A stretch of DNA of 11,490 bases from a bacterium (GCA_030544165.1 JAUNRP010000045.1:1-11490); one strand, 5' to 3'. Positions 1-5,866 are shown, counted from the first letter of the stretch. Numbers and translations: made by a program. The notes: generated by a model from the letters alone, not told the origin.

Positions 1-123
1 GGGCACTTTCCCGGGTGGCGCGTAGGGGTTTCCCGCGTCGGCCCCCTTTCCGGGCGGCGCGTAGGGATCGAACCCCTCGCCGCGCGGCGGGACTCCCCCG
101 CCCGGATTCGCGTTGTTCGCCAT
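1..123 (-). CDS. N-terminal fragment of a Pro/Gly-rich protein with PYAPPGK repeats (cut by window edge)
   Basis: Reading the minus strand from an ATG at 123 gives 41 open codons to the window edge. The product begins MANNANPGGG and contains the motif (D/N)PYAPPGK twice, at residues 19-26 and 32-39. The matching 16-18 bp DNA repeat is visible on the plus strand. Short Pro/Gly/Tyr-rich repeats like these commonly form the disordered cytoplasmic head of actinobacterial membrane proteins, but no membrane segment is inside the window, so that role is inference only. The start is supported by an AGGA 7 nt upstream and by a well-spaced promoter (TAGACA-N17-CAGGAT) ending 6 nt before the ATG. The gene is divergent from the dehydrogenase gene at 245. 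Function unknown; the C-terminal part lies outside the window. Confidence 0.6.
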   Translation of the reverse strand, partial: MANNANPGGGVPPRGEGFDPYAPPGKGADAGNPYAPPGKVP

Positions 124-129
124 CCCCCA

Positions 130-158
130 ATCCTGAGCCGCCGCACCACCGCTGTCTA
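130..158 (-). promoter_or_regulatory. Promoter of the minus-strand PYAPPGK gene (leaderless geometry)
   Basis: On the minus strand TAGACA (plus 153-158) matches the -35 consensus TTGACA at 5 of 6 bases. It is followed after exactly 17 bp by CAGGAT (plus 130-135), a fair -10 element. Six bases then separate it from the ATG at 123, so transcription would start at or next to the A of the start codon. Leaderless mRNAs are common in actinobacteria. The AGGA inside the -10 could alternatively serve as a Shine-Dalgarno on a longer transcript. Confidence 0.45.
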
Positions 159-243
159 ACGGAAGGGCCCCATCACCCCGCCACGCTATCCATCTCGAAA
201 CGGAAGAGCCCCACCACCCCGCCACCTGCGGAAGAATCACCCC
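158..243. repeat. 27-bp direct repeat (two copies plus a partial third) before the dehydrogenase gene
   Basis: The segments 158-184 and 199-225 are both 27 bp and match at 25 positions; each begins AACGGAAG and ends CACCCCGCCAC. A third, shortened copy at 229-243 keeps CGGAAG and CACCCC. It abuts the dehydrogenase start codon, where its GGAAG (230-234) is the likely ribosome binding site. The 124-244 gap otherwise shows no convincing plus-strand promoter. Confidence 0.6.
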
Positions 244-244
244 C

Positions 245-1303
245 ATGACCACCACCGCGATCGCCTACGCCACCTCCTCCCCCACCACCCCGTTCGAGCG
301 CATCGAGATCGAGCGCCGCGAACTCGGCCCCAAGGACGTCCTCATCGACATCCAGTTCGCCGGCATCTGCCACTCGGACATCCACACCGCGCGCGGCGAG
401 TGGGGCGAAGTCAACTATCCACTCGTGCCGGGCCACGAGATCGCGGGCGTCGTACGGGAGGTGGGCTCCGCCGTCGGGAAGTACGCACCCGGAGACCACG
501 CGGGGGTGGGGTGCTTCGTGGACTCGTGTGGCGAGTGCGAGCAGTGCCGGGACCACCACGAACAGTTCTGCACCGGCAACGAGACCCTCCGCGGCACCGT
601 CTGGACCTACGACGGCACCGGCCGCGACGGCCAGCCCACCCACGGCGGCTACTCCACCTCGATCGTGGTCAACGAGGACTACGTCTGCCGTATCCCAGAC
701 GAGATCCCCCTCGATCAGGCCGCCCCCCTCCTCTGCGCGGGCATCACCATGTACTCCCCGCTGCGCCGCTGGGGCGCGGGTCCGGGAACCAAGGTGGCCA
801 TCATCGGCATGGGCGGCCTCGGCCACATGGGCGTGCAGATCGCGGCCGCGATGGGCGCCGAGGTCCACGTCATCTCCCAGACCCGCTCCAAGGAGGAGGA
901 CGCCAGAAGGTTCGGCGCCACCGCCCTCCACGCCACCTCGGAGCCCGGCGCGCTCAAGAAACTCCGCGGCACCTTCGACCTCATGATCTCCACCATCTCC
1001 GACACCACCGACCTCGGCTCCTACCTCCGCGCCCTCAAGCCCCGCGGCGTGCTCGCCAACGTGGGCCTGCCGGAGCACGGCTTCGAGATGCACCTCGGCC
1101 CGCTGGTCAACGGCTCGCGCGTGCTCGCCGGCTCGCAGATCGGCGGCATCAAGGAGACCCAGGAGATGCTCGACTTCTGCGCCACCCACGGCCTCGCCGC
1201 CCAGGTCGAGGTCATCGGCGGCGAGGACATCACCGCCGCCTACGATCGCGTGGTCGGCTCCGAGGTCCGCTACCGCTACGTCATCGACACGTCCACCTTC
1301 TAA
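245..1303 (+). CDS. Zinc-dependent, NADP(H)-type alcohol/aldehyde dehydrogenase (AdhC/cinnamyl-alcohol dehydrogenase-like)
   Basis: A 352-residue medium-chain dehydrogenase/reductase that interconverts alcohols and aldehydes or ketones in the cytoplasm. The catalytic zinc ligands are Cys42 (in GICHSD), His64-Glu65 (in PGHE) and Cys164 (in LLCAGIT). The structural zinc is held by Cys95, Cys98, Cys101 and Cys109. The Rossmann fold carries the dinucleotide motif GMGGLGHMG at 188-196. The residue after the second strand is Ser211 (VISQT) rather than an acidic one, which in this family favours NADP(H) over NAD(H). Length and motif order match the YahK/AdhC/CAD subgroup, which acts on a broad set of aldehydes; the true substrate cannot be read from sequence. 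The ATG at 245 fits the family N-terminus and has GGAAG 10 nt upstream. It stands alone, divergent from the gene at 123 and unrelated in function to the downstream wall cluster. Confidence 0.93.
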   Translation: MTTTAIAYATSSPTTPFERIEIERRELGPKDVLIDIQFAGICHSDIHTARGEWGEVNYPLVPGHEIAGVVREVGSAVGKYAPGDHAGVGCFVDSCGECEQCRDHHEQFCTGNETLRGTVWTYDGTGRDGQPTHGGYSTSIVVNEDYVCRIPDEIPLDQAAPLLCAGITMYSPLRRWGAGPGTKVAIIGMGGLGHMGVQIAAAMGAEVHVISQTRSKEEDARRFGATALHATSEPGALKKLRGTFDLMISTISDTTDLGSYLRALKPRGVLANVGLPEHGFEMHLGPLVNGSRVLAGSQIGGIKETQEMLDFCATHGLAAQVEVIGGEDITAAYDRVVGSEVRYRYVIDTSTF

Positions 1304-1315
1304 CTCCGGCGCCCC

Positions 1316-1477
1316 GACGACGAGTGGCCGGGTTTCGTCCGGAGGTGTGGCGACGACGGGTGGCCGGGCCTCATCCAACGGCGTCCCGACGGCGGGTGGC
1401 CGGGTCTCGCCACGGCTCCTCCCGGCGCGCGGCCGGGTCTGCTCATTCCTCCCGTCGGCGGGTGGCCAGGTCTCGCC
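1316..1477. repeat. Five-unit imperfect 24-bp repeat array with conserved hairpin
   Basis: The gap after the dehydrogenase gene holds five related units at 1316-1339, 1352-1375, 1388-1411, 1421-1444 and 1454-1477. Their periods are 36, 36, 33 and 33 bp. The shared core is GTGGCCGGGTCTCG with small changes. In units 1, 3 and 5 a 4-bp stem (GACG/CGTC or GGCG/CGCC) flanks a 13-nt loop. Stem position 2 is A-T in units 1 and 2, G-C in units 3 and 5, and G-T in unit 4. No convincing reading frame with normal codon use covers it. It could be a transcription terminator region, a protein-binding array or a spreading repeat family; its function is unknown. Confidence 0.6.
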
Positions 1478-1540
1478 TCCAACCGTGCCCAGCAGGGCTA
1501 TGACCCGTGACCGGCCACCGTTTCCCACACAACGTCGCAG

Positions 1541-1554
1541 GTCAGGAGGCTGAC
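1541..1554. promoter_or_regulatory. Inverted repeat GTCAG-N4-CTGAC upstream of the lipoprotein gene
   Basis: A perfect 5-bp inverted repeat with the 4-base loop GAGG lies 49-62 bp before the lipoprotein ATG and about 37 bp before its putative -10 element. That is a position where an activator or repressor could bind. It is short, so chance occurrence in GC-rich DNA is possible. Confidence 0.2.
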
Positions 1555-1590
1555 GGGCGACCCCGGCGGGCGATATGGGACACCCCCGGT

Positions 1591-1596
1591 TAGCCT
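1591..1596 (+). promoter_or_regulatory. Candidate -10 element for a leaderless lipoprotein mRNA
   Basis: TAGCCT fits the actinobacterial TANNNT -10 pattern and ends exactly 6 nt before the ATG at 1603. No Shine-Dalgarno sequence sits in front of that ATG (the preceding bases are CGAACC), which supports leaderless translation. No good -35 is seen 16-18 bp upstream. Confidence 0.4.
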
Positions 1597-1602
1597 CGAA
1601 CC

Positions 1603-2388
1603 ATGTTCTCTCTGCGGAAATGGCGAATCGGTGCGGGGGCGGCCGCCCTGGCCGTGGGACTCACGGCGTGCTCGGGCGGCTCTGATCCGGTGACTCCCAC
1701 CTCCCCGGCGCAGACCTCCGTTGAGGCGCCAACGCCGGGGCCCGTGGTGACTCCCGGTCCAGCGACACCGGCGGCGGAGCCCACCTCGTCCCCGGCTGAC
1801 GCCGAGCCCACCACCGAGCCCACGGTGGCACCCACCACCCAGCCCAGCCTTGCACCCACCACAGAACCCGAGCCGACCCCAACGGAGGGGAACGTCCCCA
1901 CGGAAGGGGGGCCCGCCGTCGTCGATGCCCCGGAGCGGCCGGACTCCGTGCAGCCCCTCCGCGAGACCACCCCCGAGCCCGAGGCGCCGGAGATGAGCGA
2001 GGACGGGCCGGGATTGTTCGCGTTCACGGGCCACGTGATGGACGTGATCAACTGGACGGCGGCCACTGGGGACACCGCGGAGCTGGAGTCGATCTGCCTC
2101 GAGATGACGGGGTACTGCGAATACTGGGCGGACGTGGTGAACGCGATCGCCACAGACGACCTCACCATCTACGGCGGCGCCCAGTACGTCACGATGGACA
2201 ACCTGGTCATCAACGGCCCCACGGACGGAAAGGCCCGCGTCCACGCCACCGTCATCACCGATGAGACTTGGATCGAGGACTCGAGCGGCACCCTGCAGGT
2301 GTATACGCCGCGGCTCACCGAGGACGTCTACTTCGATTTCGAGTGGGTGGACGGCGAGTGGAAGCTGGTGGACAGCTTCCTGGACTAA
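1603..2388 (+). CDS. Secreted lipoprotein with Thr/Pro-rich linker and DUF6318-like domain
   Basis: A 261-residue protein with a type II signal peptide: basic start (RKWR), hydrophobic core, and lipobox LTAC ending at Cys23, which would be lipidated after cleavage. Residues 27-130 form a low-complexity linker rich in Pro, Thr and Glu, with repeated TTEP/TTQP/APTT units, likely spanning the wall. Residues 136-261 form a compact domain. It has an ATGD segment, two cysteines (Cys165 and Cys172) and a C-terminal beta-rich part ending DGEWKLVDSFLD. This resembles the actinobacterial DUF6318 lipoprotein family as I remember it; the family call is moderate and its function is unknown. The ATG at 1603 lacks a Shine-Dalgarno but has a TAGCCT hexamer 6 nt before it. 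The gene ends 4 bp from the convergent membrane protein gene. A perfect hairpin lies inside its last codons. Confidence 0.85.
   Translation: MFSLRKWRIGAGAAALAVGLTACSGGSDPVTPTSPAQTSVEAPTPGPVVTPGPATPAAEPTSSPADAEPTTEPTVAPTTQPSLAPTTEPEPTPTEGNVPTEGGPAVVDAPERPDSVQPLRETTPEPEAPEMSEDGPGLFAFTGHVMDVINWTAATGDTAELESICLEMTGYCEYWADVVNAIATDDLTIYGGAQYVTMDNLVINGPTDGKARVHATVITDETWIEDSSGTLQVYTPRLTEDVYFDFEWVDGEWKLVDSFLD
2360..2380. terminator. 8-bp perfect hairpin at the convergent gene ends (possible two-way terminator)
   Basis: GGAAGCTG (2360-2367) and CAGCTTCC (2373-2380) form a perfect 8-bp stem with the 5-nt loop GTGGA. The hairpin lies inside the last codons of the lipoprotein gene and 12 bp past the stop codon of the minus-strand membrane protein gene. 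The two genes are only 4 bp apart, so a shared terminator has to overlap coding sequence. No clear U-tract follows on either strand, so it would be of the U-less type found in high-GC actinobacteria. Confidence 0.4.
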
Positions 2389-2392
2389 TTGC

Positions 2393-2740
2393 TCAGGTCA
2401 GCAGAACCAGCGCCACCACGGCGATCAGCGGCAGGGTGAGGATCAGCATCCACGTGAACCACTCGCGGTTGCGCACGATCAGGTAGCCGACCGCGCCGAA
2501 CAGCGGGAACGCGCCCACGCCGATCGAGATCGCGCCGAAGAACGGCAGGTGCGCGGCGCGGAACGTGCGATCGGGGCCGAGGCCCTGCCACATCCAGATG
2601 AGGCCCAGCCCGATCGCCACCACGCCGATGGCCGCCACCAGGCACGCGACCGCGAGCGCCCAGAGGGCCAGGGTGGGCTCCTTGACGGGGGTCGGATCGA
2701 CCAGTCGGGGCCTCTCGATTGCGGTGTCGATGGTGGTCAT
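2393..2740 (-). CDS. Small three-helix membrane protein of unknown function
   Basis: A 115-residue protein starting MTTIDTAIERP, with three hydrophobic segments at about 24-49, 67-89 and 95-114. It has a short charged N-terminus and loop patches (GPDR, RNRE). No catalytic motif or recognised family is visible. An upstream in-frame ATG at 2797 would add 19 residues. The 2740 start is preferred because the added residues look non-coding and a CACCCT hexamer lies 6 nt before it. AGAGG is also present, but only 1 nt before the ATG, too close for a normal ribosome site. Codon use is C/G-ending on this strand, and the hydrophobic pattern appears only in this frame. It is convergent with the lipoprotein gene and divergent from the fhaA operon. 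Real gene likely; role unknown. Confidence 0.7.
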   Translation of the reverse strand: MTTIDTAIERPRLVDPTPVKEPTLALWALAVACLVAAIGVVAIGLGLIWMWQGLGPDRTFRAAHLPFFGAISIGVGAFPLFGAVGYLIVRNREWFTWMLILTLPLIAVVALVLLT

Positions 2741-2892
2741 ACCTCTAGGGTGCCTGAGTCGCGGGGTTGGCGCGCCGGTTTCCGTGCCGATTGCCATTCC
2801 CGACGACGGGTGCGCGCCTTCCGTTTGCGCCTCGCCTGGTGGCCACGCTCCGGGCCGTTCCCCCAGATGGTGGAGACTCTTCCACCTCGGGC

Positions 2893-2951
2893 GGGCCGAC
2901 TCTCACCCAATCTGGCGCACCCTCACGGAAATTTGGCGCACCCTCACGGAA
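2893..2951. repeat. Direct repeats of 18 bp with about 21-bp spacing upstream of fhaA
   Basis: TGGCGCACCCTCACGGAA occurs twice without mismatch, at 2913-2930 and 2934-2951, with 21 bp between copy starts. A degenerate upstream copy at 2893-2910 matches 12 of 18 bases and starts 20 bp before the first. Spacing near two helical turns places the copies on the same DNA face, as expected of binding sites for a regulator. They lie about 58 bp or more upstream of the putative fhaA -10 element. Confidence 0.65.
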
Positions 2952-2959
2952 TCGGGGGT

Positions 2960-2970
2960 GTCACGGTGAC
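2960..2970. promoter_or_regulatory. Inverted repeat GTCAC-G-GTGAC before fhaA
   Basis: A perfect 5-bp inverted repeat around one central base lies directly after the direct-repeat array and about 16 bp before the proposed -35 of fhaA. It could be an operator half-site pair. It is short and unproven. Confidence 0.25.
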
Positions 2971-2985
2971 CACAGCCCTGCCTGC

Positions 2986-3014
2986 TGGGAACCCACCCTC
3001 CCGGCGACTAGCAT
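2986..3014 (+). promoter_or_regulatory. Candidate promoter of the fhaA operon
   Basis: TAGCAT (3009-3014) fits the TANNNT -10 pattern, with a poor -35 (TGGGAA, 2986-2991) 17 bp upstream. GGGAAC (2987-2992) also resembles the -35 of stress-type ECF sigma promoters, so an alternative sigma factor is possible. The leader would be about 30 nt and carries the strong ribosome site AGGAGAGGAGG. Confidence 0.35.
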
Positions 3015-3052
3015 TGAAACCACGAGTGCCCACCCAAGGAGAGGAGGCGAAC

Positions 3053-3754
3053 ATGGGATTCCTCGACCGCTTCGAGCGCGGCGTGGAGCGCGTTGTCAAC
3101 GGCGCGTTCTCCAAGGCCTTCCGCTCCGAGGTGAAGCCCGTGGAGATCGCGAGCGCCATCCGCAAGGACATGGACGATCGCGCCGTGGCCGTGGCCCGCG
3201 GCCGCACCGTGGTGCCCAACGAGTTCGAGGTCATCCTCTCCGCCACCGACGAGGACCAGATCGAGCAGTGGGGCGCCGAGGCCCTGGCCGCGGAGATCGA
3301 GGCCGCCGCCACCGAGCACGCCGCCCAGCAGGCCTACAACTTTGTGGGCCCGGTGCGCGTCACGTTCGAGACCTCCCCGGAGCTCACCACCGGCCGTTTC
3401 GAGGTCACCTCCTCCACCCGCCGCGGCAACGTGGCCCCCGCCACCACGGACACGCCCTCCGAGGACCACCCGATCATCGATATCGATGGCCAGCGCTACC
3501 TCCTCACCGGCACCGTCACGGTGATCGGCCGCGGCTCGGACGCGGACATCGTGGTGGACGACGCCGGCGTCTCCCGCAGGCACCTCGAACTGCGCGTCAC
3601 CCCCCGCGGCGTGGTGGCCCGCGATCTCGGCTCCACCAACGGCATGTACGTGGAGGGCCACAAGGTGGACGCCGCCACGCTGGTGGACGGCAACACGCTG
3701 ACCATCGGCCGCACCCGCATCCTCTTCTGGACCCGCCCCGACGACGACGCCTGA
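3053..3754 (+). CDS. fhaA: FhaA: DUF3662 plus FHA phosphothreonine-binding adaptor
   Basis: A 233-residue cytoplasmic adaptor. Residues 1-110 form the DUF3662 domain typical of the FhaA N-terminus (starting GFLDRFERGVERVV, with EVKPVEIASAIRKDMDD and VVPNEFEV). Residues 145-225 form an FHA domain with its phosphopeptide-binding signature: Gly159-Arg160, Ser174-Arg-Arg-His177 and Ser194-Thr-Asn-Gly197. FHA domains bind phosphothreonine; in mycobacteria FhaA is a kinase substrate that binds phosphorylated MviN/MurJ and restrains wall synthesis. The linker between the domains is only about 30 residues, so this version is much shorter than the mycobacterial protein of about 527 residues. The ATG at 3053 has an excellent AGGAGAGGAGG ribosome site. 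It is the first gene of the wall-signalling operon, 52 bp before fhaB. Confidence 0.95.
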   Translation: MGFLDRFERGVERVVNGAFSKAFRSEVKPVEIASAIRKDMDDRAVAVARGRTVVPNEFEVILSATDEDQIEQWGAEALAAEIEAAATEHAAQQAYNFVGPVRVTFETSPELTTGRFEVTSSTRRGNVAPATTDTPSEDHPIIDIDGQRYLLTGTVTVIGRGSDADIVVDDAGVSRRHLELRVTPRGVVARDLGSTNGMYVEGHKVDAATLVDGNTLTIGRTRILFWTRPDDDA

Positions 3755-3806
3755 CTCCCGTAGGCTGGCCCACCTCCCAGCCCGCGCCCCACCCGAAAGG
3801 ACCCCC

Positions 3807-4397
3807 ATGAGCGAACTCGCCATGACGGTCCTTCGCCTGTCCTACCTCCTCCTGTTGTGGATCTTCGTGTGGGCGGCCATCTCGGTGCTCCGCCAGGACC
3901 TCTACTCGGTCACCCGCGTGACCCCGCGCGGCCGCGGCCGCGCCCAGCAACCCGCCAAGCGCAGCCGCCGCGGCCGGGGCCGGGACGCCCGCCAGGCCTC
4001 CCCCGCCGCAGGCGCCACCCCCGGATCCTCAGCCCCGCGGCCCATCGGACCCACCTCCTCGGCCCCCGGCCTCCCCCCGCGCACCCCGGAGCGCACCCAG
4101 GGCCGCCCACCCAGCCGGCTACGGATGACGGCGGGCAAGCTCGCTGGGACGTCGGTGCCGCTGGGAAAGAGCGCGATCGTCGTCGGGAGGGCGCAGTCCT
4201 GTTCGCTGGTACTGGATGACGAGTACGCCTCCTCGCGGCACGCGCGCTTCTTCCCCACGGGGGACGCGTGGTTCGTGGAGGACATGGGATCCACCAACGG
4301 GACGTTCGTGAACGGGCAGCGGATCACCGAGCCCACCCAGATCGGGCTGGGGCACGTGGTGCAGATCGGGCAGTCCTCCATGGAGCTCACCCGGTGA
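3807..4397 (+). CDS. fhaB: FhaB: membrane-anchored FHA-domain protein (FipA-like)
   Basis: A 196-residue protein with one N-terminal membrane helix (about 7-26), a basic Arg/Pro/Ala-rich linker (about 38-104) and a C-terminal FHA domain (about 105-195). The FHA signature residues are visible: Gly127-Arg128, Ser143-Arg-His145 and Ser162-Thr-Asn-Gly165. The family binds phosphothreonine proteins; the mycobacterial homologue (FipA, Rv0019c) links FtsZ and FtsQ in division. The ATG at 3807 has AAAGGA 5 nt upstream. Its stop codon overlaps the pstP start in GTGA, suggesting coupled translation. Codon choice changes within the gene: the linker is almost wholly C-ending, while from about residue 105 G-ending codons (GGG, CGG, GTG, TCG) become frequent. 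Confidence 0.94.
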   Translation: MSELAMTVLRLSYLLLLWIFVWAAISVLRQDLYSVTRVTPRGRGRAQQPAKRSRRGRGRDARQASPAAGATPGSSAPRPIGPTSSAPGLPPRTPERTQGRPPSRLRMTAGKLAGTSVPLGKSAIVVGRAQSCSLVLDDEYASSRHARFFPTGDAWFVEDMGSTNGTFVNGQRITEPTQIGLGHVVQIGQSSMELTR

Positions 4398-5866
4398 GCG
4401 TCCAGTTCCACTACGCCGCTCGCTCCGATGTGGGGCTCGTCCGCTCCAACAACCAGGACTCCGGCTACGCGGGCCCCCACCTGCTGGTCCTCGCGGACGG
4501 GATGGGCGGCCCGGCAGGCGGTGACATCGCGAGCTCGGTGGCGGTGGCCCACCTGGCCCCGCTCGATGGGGACGTGCCCCCCGCAGACAACCTCCTCCCC
4601 CTCCTGCGGGACGCGATCGAGTCCGCCCACGATGAGCTGATGGACCGCTCCCAGCAGGACTCCGATCTGGCCGGCCTCGGCACCACCGCCATCGCGATCC
4701 TGCGCAGCGGCAACAAGCTCGGCATGGTCCACATCGGCGATTCGCGCGCCTACCTGCTGCGCGCCGAGCGCCTCACACAGGTCACCCAGGACCACACCTA
4801 CGTCCAGCACCTGGTGGACACGGGCCGCATCACCGCCGAGGAGGCGGAGGTCCACCCCAACCGCAACATGATCCTGCGCGCGCTCGGGGACACCGCGGGC
4901 GAGGTCACCCTTGACGAATCCGTGCGCGAGGCCCGCCCCGGGGACCGCTGGCTGCTCTGCTCGGACGGCCTCTCCGGGATGGTGGCCGCCGAGACCATCG
5001 AGAAGACCATGAACCGCGAGAAGGATCCGGCCGAGTGCGCGGACAAGCTCGTGGACCTGGCGCTGCGCTCGGGCGGCACGGACAACGTCACCGTGATCGT
5101 GTGTGACGTGGTGGCCACCGGCTCCGTCCCCTCCGATTCCTCCCTCTCCACCGTGCCCCAGATCGTGGGCGCGGCCGCCAACAAGTCCTGGGCCCTCTCC
5201 CGCGCCTCCACCCCGGGCGGTGGGGGCAGTTCCGCCGCCAAGGCCGCCGCGCTCACCCCCCGCACGGAGGCGGACCCGGAGGAGGAGACCCCCCTTCCCC
5301 GTCGACGGCGACGCCTGGGTGCCGTCATCGGCCTGCTGCTGATCCTGGGTCTCCTTGCGGGTGGCATGTTCGCCGGGTACCGCTGGACCCAGACCCAGTA
5401 CTTCGTGGCCGACGACGACGGCTGGGTCTCCCTGTACCGCGGGATTCCGCAGACCCTGGGCCCCATCACGTTCGCGGAACTCCACGAGCGCACGGACATC
5501 GAGGTCTCCCGGCTGACGGGTCTGGCCAAGAACCGCCTGCAGTCCCCGATCACCCGCGGCTCCCTCGAGGAGGCCGAGCAGGTGGTGGAGAACCTGCGCA
5601 GCGAACTCGTGGCGCCCGAGCGCGGGTACAGCACCTCCCGGAAGTCGGGCGGGCCCAACTCGGAGCTGCTGGAGCCCGCTGCCGGGACCGAAGAGGCGAC
5701 GGACCTGCCCACTGCCCTGCCGACGGAACTGCCCACGAATGGTGGCGAGGGAACGGGAGAAGGCGGGGGAGCGTCGTCGGAGATCCCGGGAGACGGGCCT
5801 ACCGTGTTCGTGCCGGACCCACCCGTGCCGATCCCCACCGTCAGCCCCAGTCCAGAAGTGATGTAG
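4394..5866 (+). CDS. pstP: PstP: membrane PP2C-type Ser/Thr protein phosphatase
   Basis: A 490-residue protein. Residues 1-237 form a PP2C/PPM catalytic domain that hydrolyses phospho-Ser/Thr with two or three Mn2+/Mg2+ ions. Metal-binding motifs are SNNQD (Asp22), ADGMGG (Asp35-Gly36), GDSRAYL, SDGLSG (Asp191) and GGTDN (Asp230-Asn231). An Arg-rich patch leads into one membrane helix at about 308-330. About 160 outer residues follow, ending in a Pro/Thr/Gly-rich stretch. This matches mycobacterial PstP (about 514 residues), the only PP2C phosphatase opposing PknA/PknB. The GTG at 4394 is chosen because it overlaps the fhaB stop (GTGA) and gives the canonical N-terminus; the frame stays open farther upstream inside fhaB. 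Its TAG stop is directly followed by the rodA ATG. Confidence 0.96.
   Translation: MSVQFHYAARSDVGLVRSNNQDSGYAGPHLLVLADGMGGPAGGDIASSVAVAHLAPLDGDVPPADNLLPLLRDAIESAHDELMDRSQQDSDLAGLGTTAIAILRSGNKLGMVHIGDSRAYLLRAERLTQVTQDHTYVQHLVDTGRITAEEAEVHPNRNMILRALGDTAGEVTLDESVREARPGDRWLLCSDGLSGMVAAETIEKTMNREKDPAECADKLVDLALRSGGTDNVTVIVCDVVATGSVPSDSSLSTVPQIVGAAANKSWALSRASTPGGGGSSAAKAAALTPRTEADPEEETPLPRRRRRLGAVIGLLLILGLLAGGMFAGYRWTQTQYFVADDDGWVSLYRGIPQTLGPITFAELHERTDIEVSRLTGLAKNRLQSPITRGSLEEAEQVVENLRSELVAPERGYSTSRKSGGPNSELLEPAAGTEEATDLPTALPTELPTNGGEGTGEGGGASSEIPGDGPTVFVPDPPVPIPTVSPSPEVM

Larger units (their letters stand above)
2741..3052. other. Divergent intergenic region between membrane protein gene and fhaA
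   Basis: About 310 bp without a supported gene. It holds an AscI-type palindrome GGCGCGCC (2769-2776), a small CCCG-ACGA-CGGG hairpin (2799-2810), the palindrome GTGGCCAC (2839-2846) and the inverted repeat GGTGGA-N6-TCCACC (2869-2886). It also holds a direct-repeat array (2893-2951), the inverted repeat GTCAC-G-GTGAC (2960-2970), and a likely fhaA promoter near 3009. This concentration of symmetric elements before the operon suggests regulated expression. Which protein binds is not known. Confidence 0.55.

Noticed and set aside
15..248. A 77-codon plus-strand frame before the dehydrogenase gene
   Set aside because: It overlaps the better-supported minus-strand PYAPPGK gene and a non-coding direct repeat, is Pro/Arg-rich without a domain, and ends across the adh start.
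173..1528. A 451-codon minus-strand frame over the dehydrogenase gene and the repeat array
   Set aside because: It is antisense to a dehydrogenase gene with all zinc ligands intact. Its repeated N-terminal motif is only the DNA repeat array read in this frame.
1300..1553. Short frames over the repeat array encoding RPGHPP-like or AGGRVSP-like repeat peptides
   Set aside because: All frames look repetitive because the DNA is repetitive and the unit period is a multiple of three. No start has a ribosome site and stem covariation argues for a non-coding role.
2893..2951. CRISPR array
   Set aside because: The repeats are 18 bp with spacers of only 2-3 bp and three copies; there are no cas genes. 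They fit protein-binding sites instead.
2261..3052. An upstream extension of the fhaA frame reaching back into the lipoprotein gene
   Set aside because: The extension has shadow composition and crosses the intergenic repeats. The ATG at 3053 has an excellent ribosome site and gives the canonical FhaA N-terminus.
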